Source: a bacterium (GTDB taxonomy: Bacteria > Vulcanimicrobiota > Vulcanimicrobiia > Vulcanimicrobiales > Vulcanimicrobiaceae). Taken from it: a DNA stretch of 64,000 nucleotides. The translations under genes were made by a program, and so were the position numbers. The notes under the pieces were generated by a model. That model saw only the letters and a list, made by a program, of their open reading frames with translations. It was not told the origin of the DNA and searched no databases. Location of the stretch: assembly GCA_021790935.1 (NCBI GenBank), contig JAJYFL010000001.1, forward strand, positions 306,617-370,616. The letters are read 5' to 3'. Shown piece after piece: positions 41,458 through 56,637 of the stretch. Positions within the stretch are counted from its first letter, which is position 1. Each line of letters begins with the position of its first letter.

Positions 41458-42017
41458 GCGTTCGTGAACTGCATTGCGGCTTCGATCCCCAAGGCAAGCC
41501 ACCGCTCGACGCCGTCGGCAGCGGCTGCAACGATTGCGGGGAGCTCGGCTCGCTCGGCGGCGCTAAACGGGCTCAGGACGTGGTCGATGCTGTCGTACTC
41601 GGGGCGCCCCACGCCGACCCGAAGCCGCGGAAACTCCTCGCCGACCGTCGCGATAATCGACCGCAGCCCGTTGTGCCCACCGTGGCCGCCCTTCGCACGC
41701 ATGCGCAATCTGCCGAACGGGAGATCCATGTCGTCGCTTACGACGAGTATGCCCTCCGGCGGCGTGCGATACCACGAGGCGATCAGACGCACGGGCGCGC
41801 CGCTGAGGTTCATGAACGACGTCGGCTTGACCAAGACGAGCCGTCGGGCGGCGTCGAATGCCTGGTGCGCGCCGTGTTTGTTTTTCCAGCGGTCGACGCA
41901 AAAGCGCCGCGCCACTTCGTCGACGACCATGAAGCCGACGTTGTGGCGCGTCTGCTCGTACTCTCTCCCCGGGTTGCCCAACCCGACGATCAGCCTTGGC
42001 GGCGGCGGTTTTGCTAT
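41454..42017 (-). CDS. pth: Peptidyl-tRNA hydrolase, non-canonical start likely
   Basis: Releases tRNA from prematurely dropped peptidyl-tRNA. Motifs: 'LIVGLGNPGREYEQTRHNVG' with the catalytic His, 'LVKPTSFMNLSGAPV', 'VVSDDMDLPFGRLRMRAKGG' with the catalytic Asp, 'GHGGHNGLRSIIATVG' and 'FPRLRVGVGRP'. The family's first strand (L-I-V-G-L-G) lies upstream of the first TTG, and no ATG, GTG or TTG precedes it in frame. An ATA that overlaps the rplY stop (ATAG, 42017-42014) would give a normal length of about 187 aa. The stop codon is the TAG of a solo repeat end. Order prs-rplY-pth is common in bacteria. Confidence 0.9.
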   Translation of the reverse strand: MAKPPPPRLIVGLGNPGREYEQTRHNVGFMVVDEVARRFCVDRWKNKHGAHQAFDAARRLVLVKPTSFMNLSGAPVRLIASWYRTPPEGILVVSDDMDLPFGRLRMRAKGGHGGHNGLRSIIATVGEEFPRLRVGVGRPEYDSIDHVLSPFSAAERAELPAIVAAAADGVERWLALGIEAAMQFTNA

Positions 42018-42667
42018 TCCGGCGCACCCTCGGCGGGTTTGGCGCCGATGACTTCGGGCACGGCTTGCTCGGTCGTGGCGGCGGCAGCAGATTCCTCGAG
42101 CGAATGAGCGGTCTTCGACGACTCGATCGAGACGACGATCGTATCGGCGGGCGTCAGCATCTTGAAACCGGGCGGCAATGGGGCTTGCCCTGCGGTGACG
42201 TGCTCGTGAATGCCGAGCGCCGACACGTCGATCTCGATGCGGTCGGGCAGGCGATCGGCCGGCCCTTCAACTTCCAATTCGTGAATCATCACGTCCATGA
42301 CGCCGCCGAACTCTCTTACCCCGAGGGCGACGCCGACGGTCGCGATCGGCAGTCTCGCGTGCACGCTCTCGTGCGCCGATACGCGTTGCAGATCCGCGTG
42401 CACCACGCGGCGCGTAACCGGATCGCGTTGAATTTCGCGAATTAGCGCCGTATCGCTCTTGCCATCGAGCGTAAGCGTTACCAGTGCGGTGCGCGCGCCG
42501 CGGTGCAGCAGATCGTCGAACGCGCGCGCGTCGAAGGCGACGTTCGTCGGTTCGCCGCCGTGCCCGTACAGCACGCCCGGCGCCTTGCCTTCGCCCCGCA
42601 GTTTGCGCGACGACGTGCTGCCCGTCTCTCCACGGCGCTGGATTGCAAGTTTGAATTCCTGGGTCAC
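42014..42667 (-). CDS. rplY: 50S ribosomal protein L25/general stress protein Ctc
   Basis: A 217-aa protein of the long (CTC/TL5) type. The N-terminal L25 domain ('GSTSSRKLRGEGKAPGVLYG', 'RDPVTRRVVHADLQRVS') binds 5S rRNA, and a second beta domain (about 95-185) is followed by an Ala/Glu-rich tail. I chose the GTG at 42667 because a GGAG lies 7 nt before it; an in-frame TTG at 42679 is the other option. Its stop overlaps the probable pth start. Confidence 0.95.
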   Translation of the reverse strand: MTQEFKLAIQRRGETGSTSSRKLRGEGKAPGVLYGHGGEPTNVAFDARAFDDLLHRGARTALVTLTLDGKSDTALIREIQRDPVTRRVVHADLQRVSAHESVHARLPIATVGVALGVREFGGVMDVMIHELEVEGPADRLPDRIEIDVSALGIHEHVTAGQAPLPPGFKMLTPADTIVVSIESSKTAHSLEESAAAATTEQAVPEVIGAKPAEGAPE

Positions 42668-42687
42668 GATGTTCTCCAATGCGTTTC

Positions 42688-43728
42688 TTAGGTAACGAGC
42701 GTTCCGATCGCTGCCGGTTCGGGTACGTCTGCAACGGCGTCCGGCAGCTTCTTGCCGCGTTCGCCGTCGTCGCTGAACAGCTCCGAGACGGAACGGTTGG
42801 TCGTAATGCGCGTGATCGCGTCGGCAAACGTCTGCGCTATCGAAAGCTGCGCGAACTTCGAATGCTCCTCTACGTCCGCGAACGGTATGGTATCGGTGAC
42901 GATGATCTTCTCGATCTGCGAGTTCTCCAAGACTTCGATCGCATCGTCGGCAAAGATGCCGTGAGTGGCGACCGTGTAGACCTGGGTCGCGCCGCGAAGT
43001 TTGATTGCCTCGGCCGCCTTCGCGAGCGTACCGCCCGTCGAGATCATATCGTCGACCACCACCGCGATCTTACCCCGAACGTCGCCGACTATATCGGTTA
43101 CCTCCGATACGTCCGGCTCGGGCCTTCGCTTGAACACGATCGCCAGCGTGCTGTTCAAGCGTTTTGCGAAGAGTTCGGCGCGGTGCACGCCGCCGGCGTC
43201 GGGAGAGACGACCACGATCTTGTCGTCGCAGAGGCCATCCTTCTTCAGGTAGTTGCAGAGGGTCGGCATGGCCATGAGATTGTCGACCGGTCCGTCGAAA
43301 AAACCTTGAATCTGCGCCGCGTGCAGGTCCATGGTCACCATGCGTTTCGCGCCCGCGGTCTTGAGCATGTTGGCGACGAGTTTGGCCGAGATCGGCTCGC
43401 GCCCTTTGGTTTTCTTATCCTGTTTGGCGTAGCCGTAGTATGGAATAACGGCGGTGATGCGCGCGGCCGACGCACGCTTGAGAGCGTCGATCATCAGCAG
43501 TAGCTCCATCAGCGCGTCGTTGACGCCGTTCCCGTTGGATGCTTTGCAGATCGACTGGATGACGAATACTTCGGAGCCGCGAACGTTCTCGCTGATCTCG
43601 ACCCGGGTCTCCTCGTTCTTGAACTTTGAGACCAGGGCTTTTCCAACGTGCAGTTTCAGTCGTTTGGCGATCTCCTCAGCGAGTCTCTGGTTGGAGTTTC
43701 CGCTAAACAACAACGGGTTTTGGCTCAA
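42688..43728 (-). CDS. prs: Ribose-phosphate pyrophosphokinase
   Basis: A 346-aa enzyme that makes PRPP from ribose 5-phosphate and ATP, feeding purine, pyrimidine, His and Trp synthesis. Signature parts: 'LLFSGNSNQRLAEEIAKRL', 'IPYYGYAKQDKKTKGREPIS', 'DLHAAQIQGFFDGPVDNL', 'VVVSPDAGGVHRA' and the PRPP loop 'VAVVVDDMISTGGTLAKAAE'. It starts at a TTG with a GGAG about 9 nt upstream. The C-terminus is about 25 aa longer than usual. First gene of prs-rplY-pth. Confidence 0.96.
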   Translation of the reverse strand: MSQNPLLFSGNSNQRLAEEIAKRLKLHVGKALVSKFKNEETRVEISENVRGSEVFVIQSICKASNGNGVNDALMELLLMIDALKRASAARITAVIPYYGYAKQDKKTKGREPISAKLVANMLKTAGAKRMVTMDLHAAQIQGFFDGPVDNLMAMPTLCNYLKKDGLCDDKIVVVSPDAGGVHRAELFAKRLNSTLAIVFKRRPEPDVSEVTDIVGDVRGKIAVVVDDMISTGGTLAKAAEAIKLRGATQVYTVATHGIFADDAIEVLENSQIEKIIVTDTIPFADVEEHSKFAQLSIAQTFADAITRITTNRSVSELFSDDGERGKKLPDAVADVPEPAAIGTLVT

Positions 43729-44013
43729 AAGTTCGTCTCCCAGGCGGCGGCCGGCGGACCTTCACGTTCACGCGCGCAACGCTTCAACCCTACCCCTGGG
43801 CCCCAAACCGGGTCCGGCCATCCTTCGACACGCTCGGGATGACAGCGGGGGATCGGCTGACAGCGGGGGTGTGGGTGGCCTGGGCTTTGCGGAGCGCGTG
43901 GGGTTGGGAAGGAGCGCGTGGGGTTGGGAAGGAGCGCGTGGGGTTGGGATGGCGCGAGCGGGTTGGCGTGGGCGGGTCAGGATGGTGGGTGTGGGGGCGT
44001 CGAAGGTTCGGGC
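43729..44013. other. Divergent prs/uvrB intergenic region with G-rich tandem repeat
   Basis: No gene. It contains a REP-like palindrome (43819-43843, CATCCTTCGACACGCTCGGG), a doubled TGACAGCGGGGG motif (43840-43871) and three 20-bp G-rich units (43891-43950). I could not see a clear sigma-70 promoter or a LexA-type box. Confidence 0.7.
43891..43950 (+). repeat. Three 20-bp G-rich tandem repeats upstream of uvrB
   Basis: Unit GGAGCGCGTGGGGTTGGGAA is repeated three times without gaps; the last base of the third copy is changed to T. Runs of G on the plus strand could form quadruplex structures. The repeats lie about 65 bp before the uvrB GTG and contain GGAG-type sites. Confidence 0.9.
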
Positions 44014-46128
44014 GTGCCCAAACGCTTCGAACTCGTTACGCCCTACCGGCTTGCCGGCGACCAGCCCAGAGCCACGGAGGCGCTAGCCCAGGGGGTCCTG
44101 CGAGGCGATCGCGTCCAGACGCTTCTCGGCGTGACGGGCTCGGGAAAGACCGTGGCCATGGCGCGGGTCGTCGAGCTGGTGCAAAAGCCGACGCTGGTTC
44201 TTTGCCACAACAAAACGCTGGCGGCCCAGCTCTGCGCCGAGTTTCGCGACTTTTTCCCTAACAACGCCGTCGAATACTTCGTCTCGTATTTCGATTACTA
44301 CCAGCCGGAAGCGTATATCGCGCATACCGATACATATATCGAGAAAGACAGTTCGATCAACGACGAAATAGAGCGCTTACGGCACTCCGCTACGCAGTCG
44401 CTGCTCACTCGCCCGGATACGCTCATCGTCGCGTCGGTATCTTGCATCTACGGCTTGGGATCGCCATCCGACTACATGGATATGTCGGCAACCGTGCACG
44501 TCGGAGAGGAATCGAACCGCGACCGGTTTCTGCGGAAGCTCGTCGACATGCAATATCGGCGTAACGATCTGAACCTCGTGCGCGGAACGTTTCGCGTGCG
44601 CGGCGACACCCTTGAGTTCGTCGCCGTTGACGAAGAGCTCGTCCACAGGATCGAGTTCTTCGGCGACACGGTCGAATCCATCAACGTGGTCAATCTCATG
44701 ACCGGCGAATACGTCGAGAGCAAAGACGAGCTCACGATCTTCCCGGCAAAACATTTCATAACTCCCGACGAAAAGTTGCGTCGCGCGATAAATTCGATCG
44801 AGGCCGAGCTCGACGAGCGGCTCAAGTATTTCAAGGATAACGGCAAGTTGCTCGAGGCGCAACGCATAGAGATGCGTACCCGGTACGATCTCGATATGCT
44901 GCGCGAGGTCGGTTATTGCAGCGGCATAGAGAATTACTCACGCCACCTAACGGGCCGCGAGGCCGGGAGCACCCCGTGGTGCCTCCTCGATTTTTTCCCG
45001 AAGGATTGGCTGCTCTTCGTGGACGAGTCGCACGTTACGCTGCCGCAGGTGCGCGGGATGTACGCGGGCGACCGCTCGCGCAAGCTTTCGCTCGTGGAGC
45101 ATGGCTTCCGGCTGCCGAGCGCGCTGGACAACCGCCCGCTGAAGTACGAAGAGTTCGAGGGTCACGTCGAGCGGGCGATATACGTCTCGGCGACTCCTGC
45201 GAACTACGAGGTGGGCCGGAGCGCGCAAGTGGTGGAGATGATCATCCGCCCGACCGGCCTCACCGATCCGGCAGTCGAAGTGCGGCCGACGCGTAACCAG
45301 GTGGACGATTTGATGGAGGAGATCCGCCTGCGTTCGGCTCGTAAAGAACGCGTGCTGGTGACGACGCTTACCAAGAAGATGGCGGAGGATCTCACGGATT
45401 TCCTGCTCGAGATGGGTTTCCGGGTGCGCTATCTCCACAGCGAGATCGATACGCTCGAACGCGTGGCGATTCTGCGCGATCTCCGTCTGGGAGTCTTCGA
45501 CGTGCTGGTCGGCATAAATCTGCTGAGGGAGGGGTTGGACTTGCCGGAAGTCTCCCTCGTCGGCATTCTCGATGCCGACAAGGAGGGCTACCTGCGCAGC
45601 GAAACCGCGCTCGTGCAGACGATCGGGCGCGCCGCGCGGCACGTCGAAGGCAAGGTGATCATGTACGCCGATACGATAACGGAGTCGATGGCGCGCGCGT
45701 TGGGCGAGACGAAGCGGCGCCGCGAGCGCCAGCTGGCATACAACGCCGAGCACGGCATCGAACCCAAGAGCGTGCGGAACGAAATTCGCAACATTCTCGC
45801 GGCGATCGGCTCTTCCGAAGAGACTCAAGGGCGCTTGCCGCAGGAGAAGATTCCGCGAGAGCTTGGGATAAAGTTAGCGCGAGAACTGGAACGGAAGATG
45901 CGCGAATGCGCGGCGAACCTCGAGTTCGAAAAGGCAGCGGCTTTGCGCGACGAGTTACTCGAGTTGCGCAAGCGCGTCGCCGGCGGCGATTCGCTGCTGT
46001 TTCCGGGCAAGGCGCCGAAGATTTTCGAGCGCGCGTTAGAGGACCCGGCTGCTTACTCCGGCGATTCGGCGACGACTTCGGCGATGCGTTCTTCGGGCGG
46101 TGCGGCGGCGTGGAAAAACGACCAGTAG
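44014..46128 (+). CDS. uvrB: Excinuclease ABC subunit B
   Basis: A 704-aa nucleotide-excision-repair helicase from the GTG at 44014. Walker A '[14 protein letters not shown]', the DNA-clamping beta-hairpin region '[14 protein letters not shown]', '[17 protein letters not shown]' (DEAD-like), '[19 protein letters not shown]' (motif VI), and the UVR domain '[20 protein letters not shown]' are present. It loads onto damage with UvrA, encoded at 49050. The last 40 or so residues (after the UVR domain) are unusual and overlap the convergent MFS gene by 76 bp. Confidence 0.96.
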   Translation: MPKRFELVTPYRLAGDQPRATEALAQGVLRGDRVQTLLGVTGSGKTVAMARVVELVQKPTLVLCHNKTLAAQLCAEFRDFFPNNAVEYFVSYFDYYQPEAYIAHTDTYIEKDSSINDEIERLRHSATQSLLTRPDTLIVASVSCIYGLGSPSDYMDMSATVHVGEESNRDRFLRKLVDMQYRRNDLNLVRGTFRVRGDTLEFVAVDEELVHRIEFFGDTVESINVVNLMTGEYVESKDELTIFPAKHFITPDEKLRRAINSIEAELDERLKYFKDNGKLLEAQRIEMRTRYDLDMLREVGYCSGIENYSRHLTGREAGSTPWCLLDFFPKDWLLFVDESHVTLPQVRGMYAGDRSRKLSLVEHGFRLPSALDNRPLKYEEFEGHVERAIYVSATPANYEVGRSAQVVEMIIRPTGLTDPAVEVRPTRNQVDDLMEEIRLRSARKERVLVTTLTKKMAEDLTDFLLEMGFRVRYLHSEIDTLERVAILRDLRLGVFDVLVGINLLREGLDLPEVSLVGILDADKEGYLRSETALVQTIGRAARHVEGKVIMYADTITESMARALGETKRRRERQLAYNAEHGIEPKSVRNEIRNILAAIGSSEETQGRLPQEKIPRELGIKLARELERKMRECAANLEFEKAAALRDELLELRKRVAGGDSLLFPGKAPKIFERALEDPAAYSGDSATTSAMRSSGGAAAWKNDQ

Positions 46129-47330
46129 AGGGCGGCGTTGAGTAGTTGGAGCACGGAGGCGATCTCGAGCATCGCGCCGATCCACAATTCGTGCAAGATG
46201 ACGCCCGCAATGGCCGGTCCGACGGTCGAGAGCACCTGCGACGGCAGATTTGCGACGCTGGCTCCGCGCGATCGTTCTTCCGCGGGGAGAACGCCCATCA
46301 GATACGATTGGCGGACTGGCAGCGTGGCCACGTTGAAGAGCATCCGGACCGCGTATACCAAACCGGCGAGCCACAGTGTCGGCATGAACGGAACGGCCGC
46401 GAGCAAGAAACACGAGAGCACGCGAAGGGCCACCACCATACGCACCGCGCCGCCGATCAGCGAAACGATGCGCCCGACGTTCAGGTAGGGGATCGCCGCT
46501 ACCAGAGCGATGACGAAATAGATCGTTCCGATCTGCGACTCGGTCGCGCCGTAGCGCAGATGAAACCATAAGACGAGCATCGGGCCGAGGAAGCCGACGG
46601 CTAGCCCGTTCGTCGCATTGGTAATGGCGAACTTGCCGAGCAGGCGCAGCGTCGGCCGTCCGAGAGGGCGCCGCTCGACCGCACCGGCTCGCGGCGGGAC
46701 GCGGCGCTCCTCGAGCGCGAGCGCTGCGGCGGTCATCGCGATTCCCAGTACGGTCGAAAGGAGAAAAACGTCGCGGTACCCGGCCGCGAGCGGCGCCGCC
46801 TGCCATCGCGCCGCCGCCGCCGGGAGGTGCGTGACCAGCGTGCCGGCGGCGCCCGCGAGTGCGCCGAAAAACGAGAAAGCGCCGAATATGCGGTTGCGGT
46901 CGGCATCGCGCGCGCGTTCTGCGATGAGCGCCTGCTCGACGGGATAGTACGGGCCGAAGGCGCCGCCCGATGCGGGGCCGCCGCCGCGCCCGATGGTGCC
47001 GAGCGCCCCGGCTACGAGCAGCACCCATAACGGGGCGTCGAACGCGAACGCGAGCCCGGCGAGGGCCGCGAAAAGACTGAAGGCTACGAGCAGAGGCTTG
47101 CGCCCGTACCGGTCGCCGAGGAAACCGCTTGCAACCGTCAGCAGGGCGCCGGCTCCCGCCCAAACCGTAACGAAGAGGCCGACCTGCGCGACCGAATAGC
47201 CGAGCATCGTCATGTAGAGCGGGACGACGATGCCGAGAAAACCTTGGCTGAAACTGCGGAGCGATCGGCCGATGGTCAGCAATCGCAGCGTGCGGTCGCG
47301 CAGAACGACGGATACGGATACGGGCATCAT
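46053..47330 (-). CDS. Major facilitator superfamily transporter
   Basis: About 425 aa from the ATG pair at 47330/47327; an ATG at 47378 would add 16 residues. Twelve hydrophobic helices are apparent. The cytoplasmic loop 2-3 motif '[16 protein letters not shown]' is typical of MFS motif A. A glycine-rich insert '[16 protein letters not shown]' lies in the first half. Substrate unknown; drug or metabolite efflux is plausible. Convergent overlap with uvrB. Confidence 0.85.
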   Translation of the reverse strand: MMPVSVSVVLRDRTLRLLTIGRSLRSFSQGFLGIVVPLYMTMLGYSVAQVGLFVTVWAGAGALLTVASGFLGDRYGRKPLLVAFSLFAALAGLAFAFDAPLWVLLVAGALGTIGRGGGPASGGAFGPYYPVEQALIAERARDADRNRIFGAFSFFGALAGAAGTLVTHLPAAAARWQAAPLAAGYRDVFLLSTVLGIAMTAAALALEERRVPPRAGAVERRPLGRPTLRLLGKFAITNATNGLAVGFLGPMLVLWFHLRYGATESQIGTIYFVIALVAAIPYLNVGRIVSLIGGAVRMVVALRVLSCFLLAAVPFMPTLWLAGLVYAVRMLFNVATLPVRQSYLMGVLPAEERSRGASVANLPSQVLSTVGPAIAGVILHELWIGAMLEIASVLQLLNAALYWSFFHAAAPPEERIAEVVAESPE

Positions 47331-47451
47331 CGTTGGGGGCACGCTTCGTGCATTACTATCTCTTGCACCCGATTCCATTCGCGAGCCGCGGAGATGGAGA
47401 AGGGCGACCGCTCGGCGAAGCAGTGCCTACCGGTGCGCTTTTGAGGAGTCG

Positions 47452-48198
47452 ATGCGGAATATAGAGGCGGTCCTCTTCGATCTGGACGACACGCTCCACG
47501 ACGACACCTCGGCTTTTCAAAACGCGGCCGAGGAGGTCGCGCGCGAAGTTGCGGTCGAGCATGGGATCGACGCGCTCGCGCTCAAGGCCGCCTACGTCGC
47601 GCAGGCAGAGACCTTTTGGAAGCGGCTCTCCGCCGATCAGCTTGCGACGCGCATCGGCATGGCGCGCGCGAGGATGTGGCGCGTGGCGCTCGCGGAGTTG
47701 GGGATCGCCGACACCGGCCTCGCCGAACGCAGCGCGGCGAATTACGAGGCGTATCGCAAGAAGTATCTCACTCCGTTTCCCGGGGCGATCGATCTGCTGC
47801 GTTCGCTGCGCGGCCGCGGAGTCAAACTGGGCCTCGTCACCAACGGCTTCTCCGAGACGCATCGTGCGAAGATCGCCGTCCTGCGGATGGGCGAGCTCTT
47901 CGACGCCGTCTTCATCGCCGACGAGGTCGGGATGGTCAAGCCCGATCCGGCGCTCTTTGCGCACGCGTGCCGCGTGCTGGAACGCGCTCCGTCAGCCGGC
48001 GCCATGGTGGGTGACCGGTACGACCGCGATATCCGGGGCGCGGGCGAGGCCGGCCTCTATACGGTCTTGGTGGACGTCCACCGAGCCGGAGTGCCGGCCG
48101 GGGCGCCGCCGCCCGACGCTACCGTCGCCTCTATCGCCGGCGTCGCAGCGGTGCTGGAGCAAGGGGTCCGAGCGGCCGCCGCGAACCGGACGGCATAA
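47452..48198 (+). CDS. HAD-superfamily hydrolase
   Basis: A 248-aa phosphatase of the DxD type. Motif I 'VLFDLDDTLHDDTSAF' (nucleophile and acid/base Asp), motif II 'LGLVTNGF', motif III lysine in 'VGMVKPDPALF', motif IV 'MVGDRYDRDIRGAGEAGL'. The helical C1 cap resembles YjjG/HAD-IA haloacid dehalogenase-like phosphatases. Substrate unknown. Start has GAGGAG at ideal spacing. A 55-bp gap leads to the membrane protein gene. Confidence 0.88.
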   Translation: MRNIEAVLFDLDDTLHDDTSAFQNAAEEVAREVAVEHGIDALALKAAYVAQAETFWKRLSADQLATRIGMARARMWRVALAELGIADTGLAERSAANYEAYRKKYLTPFPGAIDLLRSLRGRGVKLGLVTNGFSETHRAKIAVLRMGELFDAVFIADEVGMVKPDPALFAHACRVLERAPSAGAMVGDRYDRDIRGAGEAGLYTVLVDVHRAGVPAGAPPPDATVASIAGVAAVLEQGVRAAAANRTA

Positions 48199-48253
48199 GC
48201 GTCCGGGCAGCTCCTTAAGGTCCCTCGGTCTCCTAATCGAGAGGTGCGTTTTT

Positions 48254-48997
48254 ATGCAGAGTGCCAACGATCTTGAGAGCACGTTCCTTCGTTCCTGGCG
48301 ACTGCTCTCGTCCAACTGGGGAATCATCGTTCCAGGGCTCGTGATCGGCGTCGTTGCCGGGCTTGTCGACGGCTTCCTCGCGCTCACAGGTGCCTTAGGC
48401 GGCTCCGCGCTGATCGGCGTCGGCGCCTCCGGCGCGGGGTACCTTTCGGTCATGCTTGCCGCCTTGCTCGTGGGCGTGGTTTCGATGCTGGCGGCCATCC
48501 TCACGATCGCGTACACGACCGGCATGGCCGGAGCCGCTTGGGATCGCGGCACCGCCACGTTCTCCGACGGCGCGGCGGCCTTTAAGCGCGAGGGTGGGCA
48601 AACGCTCCTAGCCGTCGTTCTCCTGTTCGTCATCGGCGTGGTCGCGGCGATGTTGTCGATCGTTACCTTCGGGCTCGCCATGCTCGCCTACGTGATCTTT
48701 TTCATCTATACCATGGCGGCGGTGATCGTCGGCAATACGCCCGCGATCGAGGGGATCGTCGAGTCGTCCCGTCTCGCGGCGAAGAACTTCGTCACGACGT
48801 TGCTCCTCGTCGTGCTGATCTTTGTGATCTCGTTCGTAGGCGGCTTGGTCGGCGGAATCTTCCACGGCGTTCCGCTGCTCAACCACGTTGTCGCGCTCGT
48901 GATCTCGCAGATCGTGCTGAGCTATGCGACGCTCGTCGTCGTCGGCGAGTACCTAAAACTCCGCAGTACCGCCGTGCAGACCCCGACAGCCTCCTAG
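48254..48997 (+). CDS. Multi-helix membrane protein, unknown function
   Basis: A 247-aa protein with about six hydrophobic segments (about 20-40, 55-85, 115-140, 142-162, 180-205, 210-235), rich in Gly, Val and Leu. The layout (a helix pair, an amphipathic segment 'GAAAFKREGGQTLL', then more helices) resembles DUF4013- or glycerophosphoryl diester phosphodiesterase membrane-domain proteins, but I cannot assign it firmly. The last residues T-P-T-A-S and the stop codon are encoded by a solo end of the fold-back repeat. Confidence 0.75.
   Translation: MQSANDLESTFLRSWRLLSSNWGIIVPGLVIGVVAGLVDGFLALTGALGGSALIGVGASGAGYLSVMLAALLVGVVSMLAAILTIAYTTGMAGAAWDRGTATFSDGAAAFKREGGQTLLAVVLLFVIGVVAAMLSIVTFGLAMLAYVIFFIYTMAAVIVGNTPAIEGIVESSRLAAKNFVTTLLLVVLIFVISFVGGLVGGIFHGVPLLNHVVALVISQIVLSYATLVVVGEYLKLRSTAVQTPTAS
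48982..48997. repeat. Solo end of the fold-back repeat
   Basis: CCCGACAGCCTCCTAG matches the right end of the 223-bp element. It forms the last codons and TAG stop of the membrane-protein gene. A second CTAG follows 6 bp later. Confidence 0.7.
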
Positions 48998-49049
48998 GCG
49001 CCTAGCATACTGCATCTATAACCGCCGGGGCGGTGGTCTGTAAGGGCGT

Positions 49050-55585
<6,536 letters not shown>

Positions 55586-55589
<4 letters not shown>

Positions 55590-55954
55590 TCGGCGCCTTC
55601 GAGTACCACGACGGCGGCGGCCATGGCGGCGGTATGGGTGATCGTCAGGTGCATCGCGGTGACGCCGCGGCGCAGCGGCAATGCCGTCGCCCATCCGTAC
55701 AGGCGCACGACGGGTTTGCCGCCGGATTCGTGCCCGACTCCGACGAGCCGCCACGGGATGGCGTGGCCGAAGGCCTTGCGCGTCGCCTCTTTGGCGGCGA
55801 AGAAGCCCGCCAAGCGTTCGGCGCGGTTGCGTTTGCCGAGCGCGTACGCCATCTCTTCGTCCGTGTAGACCTTGCGTGCGAACCACGCGAGACTGGCTGC
55901 GTCGAAATCGTATCGCGCCACCTCGGCCAAGTCCAGTCCGAGCCCGATGACCAT
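55586..55954 (-). CDS. acpS: Holo-[acyl-carrier-protein] synthase
   Basis: A 122-aa phosphopantetheinyl transferase that activates the fatty-acid ACP. 'VIGLGLDLAEVARYD' carries the magnesium-binding Asp, 'RAERLAGFFAAKEATRKAFG' the second signature with the catalytic Glu and Lys, and a C-terminal 'AMHLTITHTAAMAAAVVV' corresponds to the L-S-I-S-H strand. ATG at 55954. Overlaps nnr by 4 bp. Confidence 0.92.
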
Positions 55955-56035
55955 GGCGCGGCTTTCGAGCGCGCCGGTGGCGAGCCTTCCGTCAACAAGT
56001 TTTCTCGGCGTGGGCACCGAAGAACCAACCCCGAG

Positions 56036-56569
56036 ATGGAAGCCCAGATCCGCATCGTTCCGATCAACGCGATCGACCCCGCCTTCCTCTCGCGTTTGGG
56101 ATTGTGCTTGGAGGAGCGCTTCCTTTACAGCGTTAGCGTCGAGCGCCCGCTCGCCGTACCGCGGGGTGCCGTCAACAGCACTCGCGGGCAGATGTTCCTC
56201 TCGACGCTCACCTCCAAGATCTTGCGCGAGTATCCCGACGACCATGGCTTGCTGCTCGCGCTGACCGAGTTCGATCTCTATAAGACCTCCCACCGCTTCA
56301 TATTTGGGGATGCCGACGAACAGCGCCGCTTGGCGGTCGTCTCGTTCCACCGGCTGCGCTCCGAGTTCTATGGAGAGAATGCGGACGAGAACGTGCTCTT
56401 TCAGCGCGTGCTCAAGGAGTGCGTCCACGAGTTGGGGCACGCCCTGGGCTTGAAACACTGCTATAACGCCCGTTGCGCGATGTATTTTTCGAACTCGATA
56501 TTCGAAACCGACAACAAAATGTCGCATTTTTGCGAGATCTGCGACCGGCGCAGCCGCGCGCGGAGTTAG
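56036..56569 (+). CDS. amzA: Archaemetzincin-type metallopeptidase
   Basis: A 177-aa small peptidase. The zinc motif H-E-L-G-H-A-L-G-L-K-H-C is followed by the family's four-Cys pattern 'CYNARCAMYFSNS', 'KMSHFCEICDRR'. The N-terminal 'IRIVPINAIDP' and 'LALTEFDLYKTSHRFIFGDA' also fit archaemetzincins, best known from archaea and scattered in bacteria. Substrate unknown; aminopeptidase activity is reported for family members. No strong ribosome-binding site. It lies alone between divergent acpS and the chemoreceptor genes. Confidence 0.88.
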   Translation: MEAQIRIVPINAIDPAFLSRLGLCLEERFLYSVSVERPLAVPRGAVNSTRGQMFLSTLTSKILREYPDDHGLLLALTEFDLYKTSHRFIFGDADEQRRLAVVSFHRLRSEFYGENADENVLFQRVLKECVHELGHALGLKHCYNARCAMYFSNSIFETDNKMSHFCEICDRRSRARS

Positions 56570-56637
56570 CCCCCAAATCCGGCCGCGGCTAAACAATCGC
56601 GCAGTTTTGGCCGTAGACTTCGATAGAGGCCAGCCGC

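Noticed and set aside
43891..43950. Possible CRISPR array
   Set aside because: Three adjoining 20-bp units without spacers; no cas genes. The same applies to the 24-bp repeats at 17257-17340, which are coding.
43729..44013. LexA/SOS box before uvrB, and in 48998-49049 before uvrA
   Set aside because: No CTG-N10-CAG or GAAC-N4-GTTC type palindrome seen; lineage-specific boxes cannot be excluded.
47356..47964. Antisense frame opposite the HAD hydrolase
   Set aside because: Mirror of the real gene; Arg/Gly/Asp-rich with no motif.
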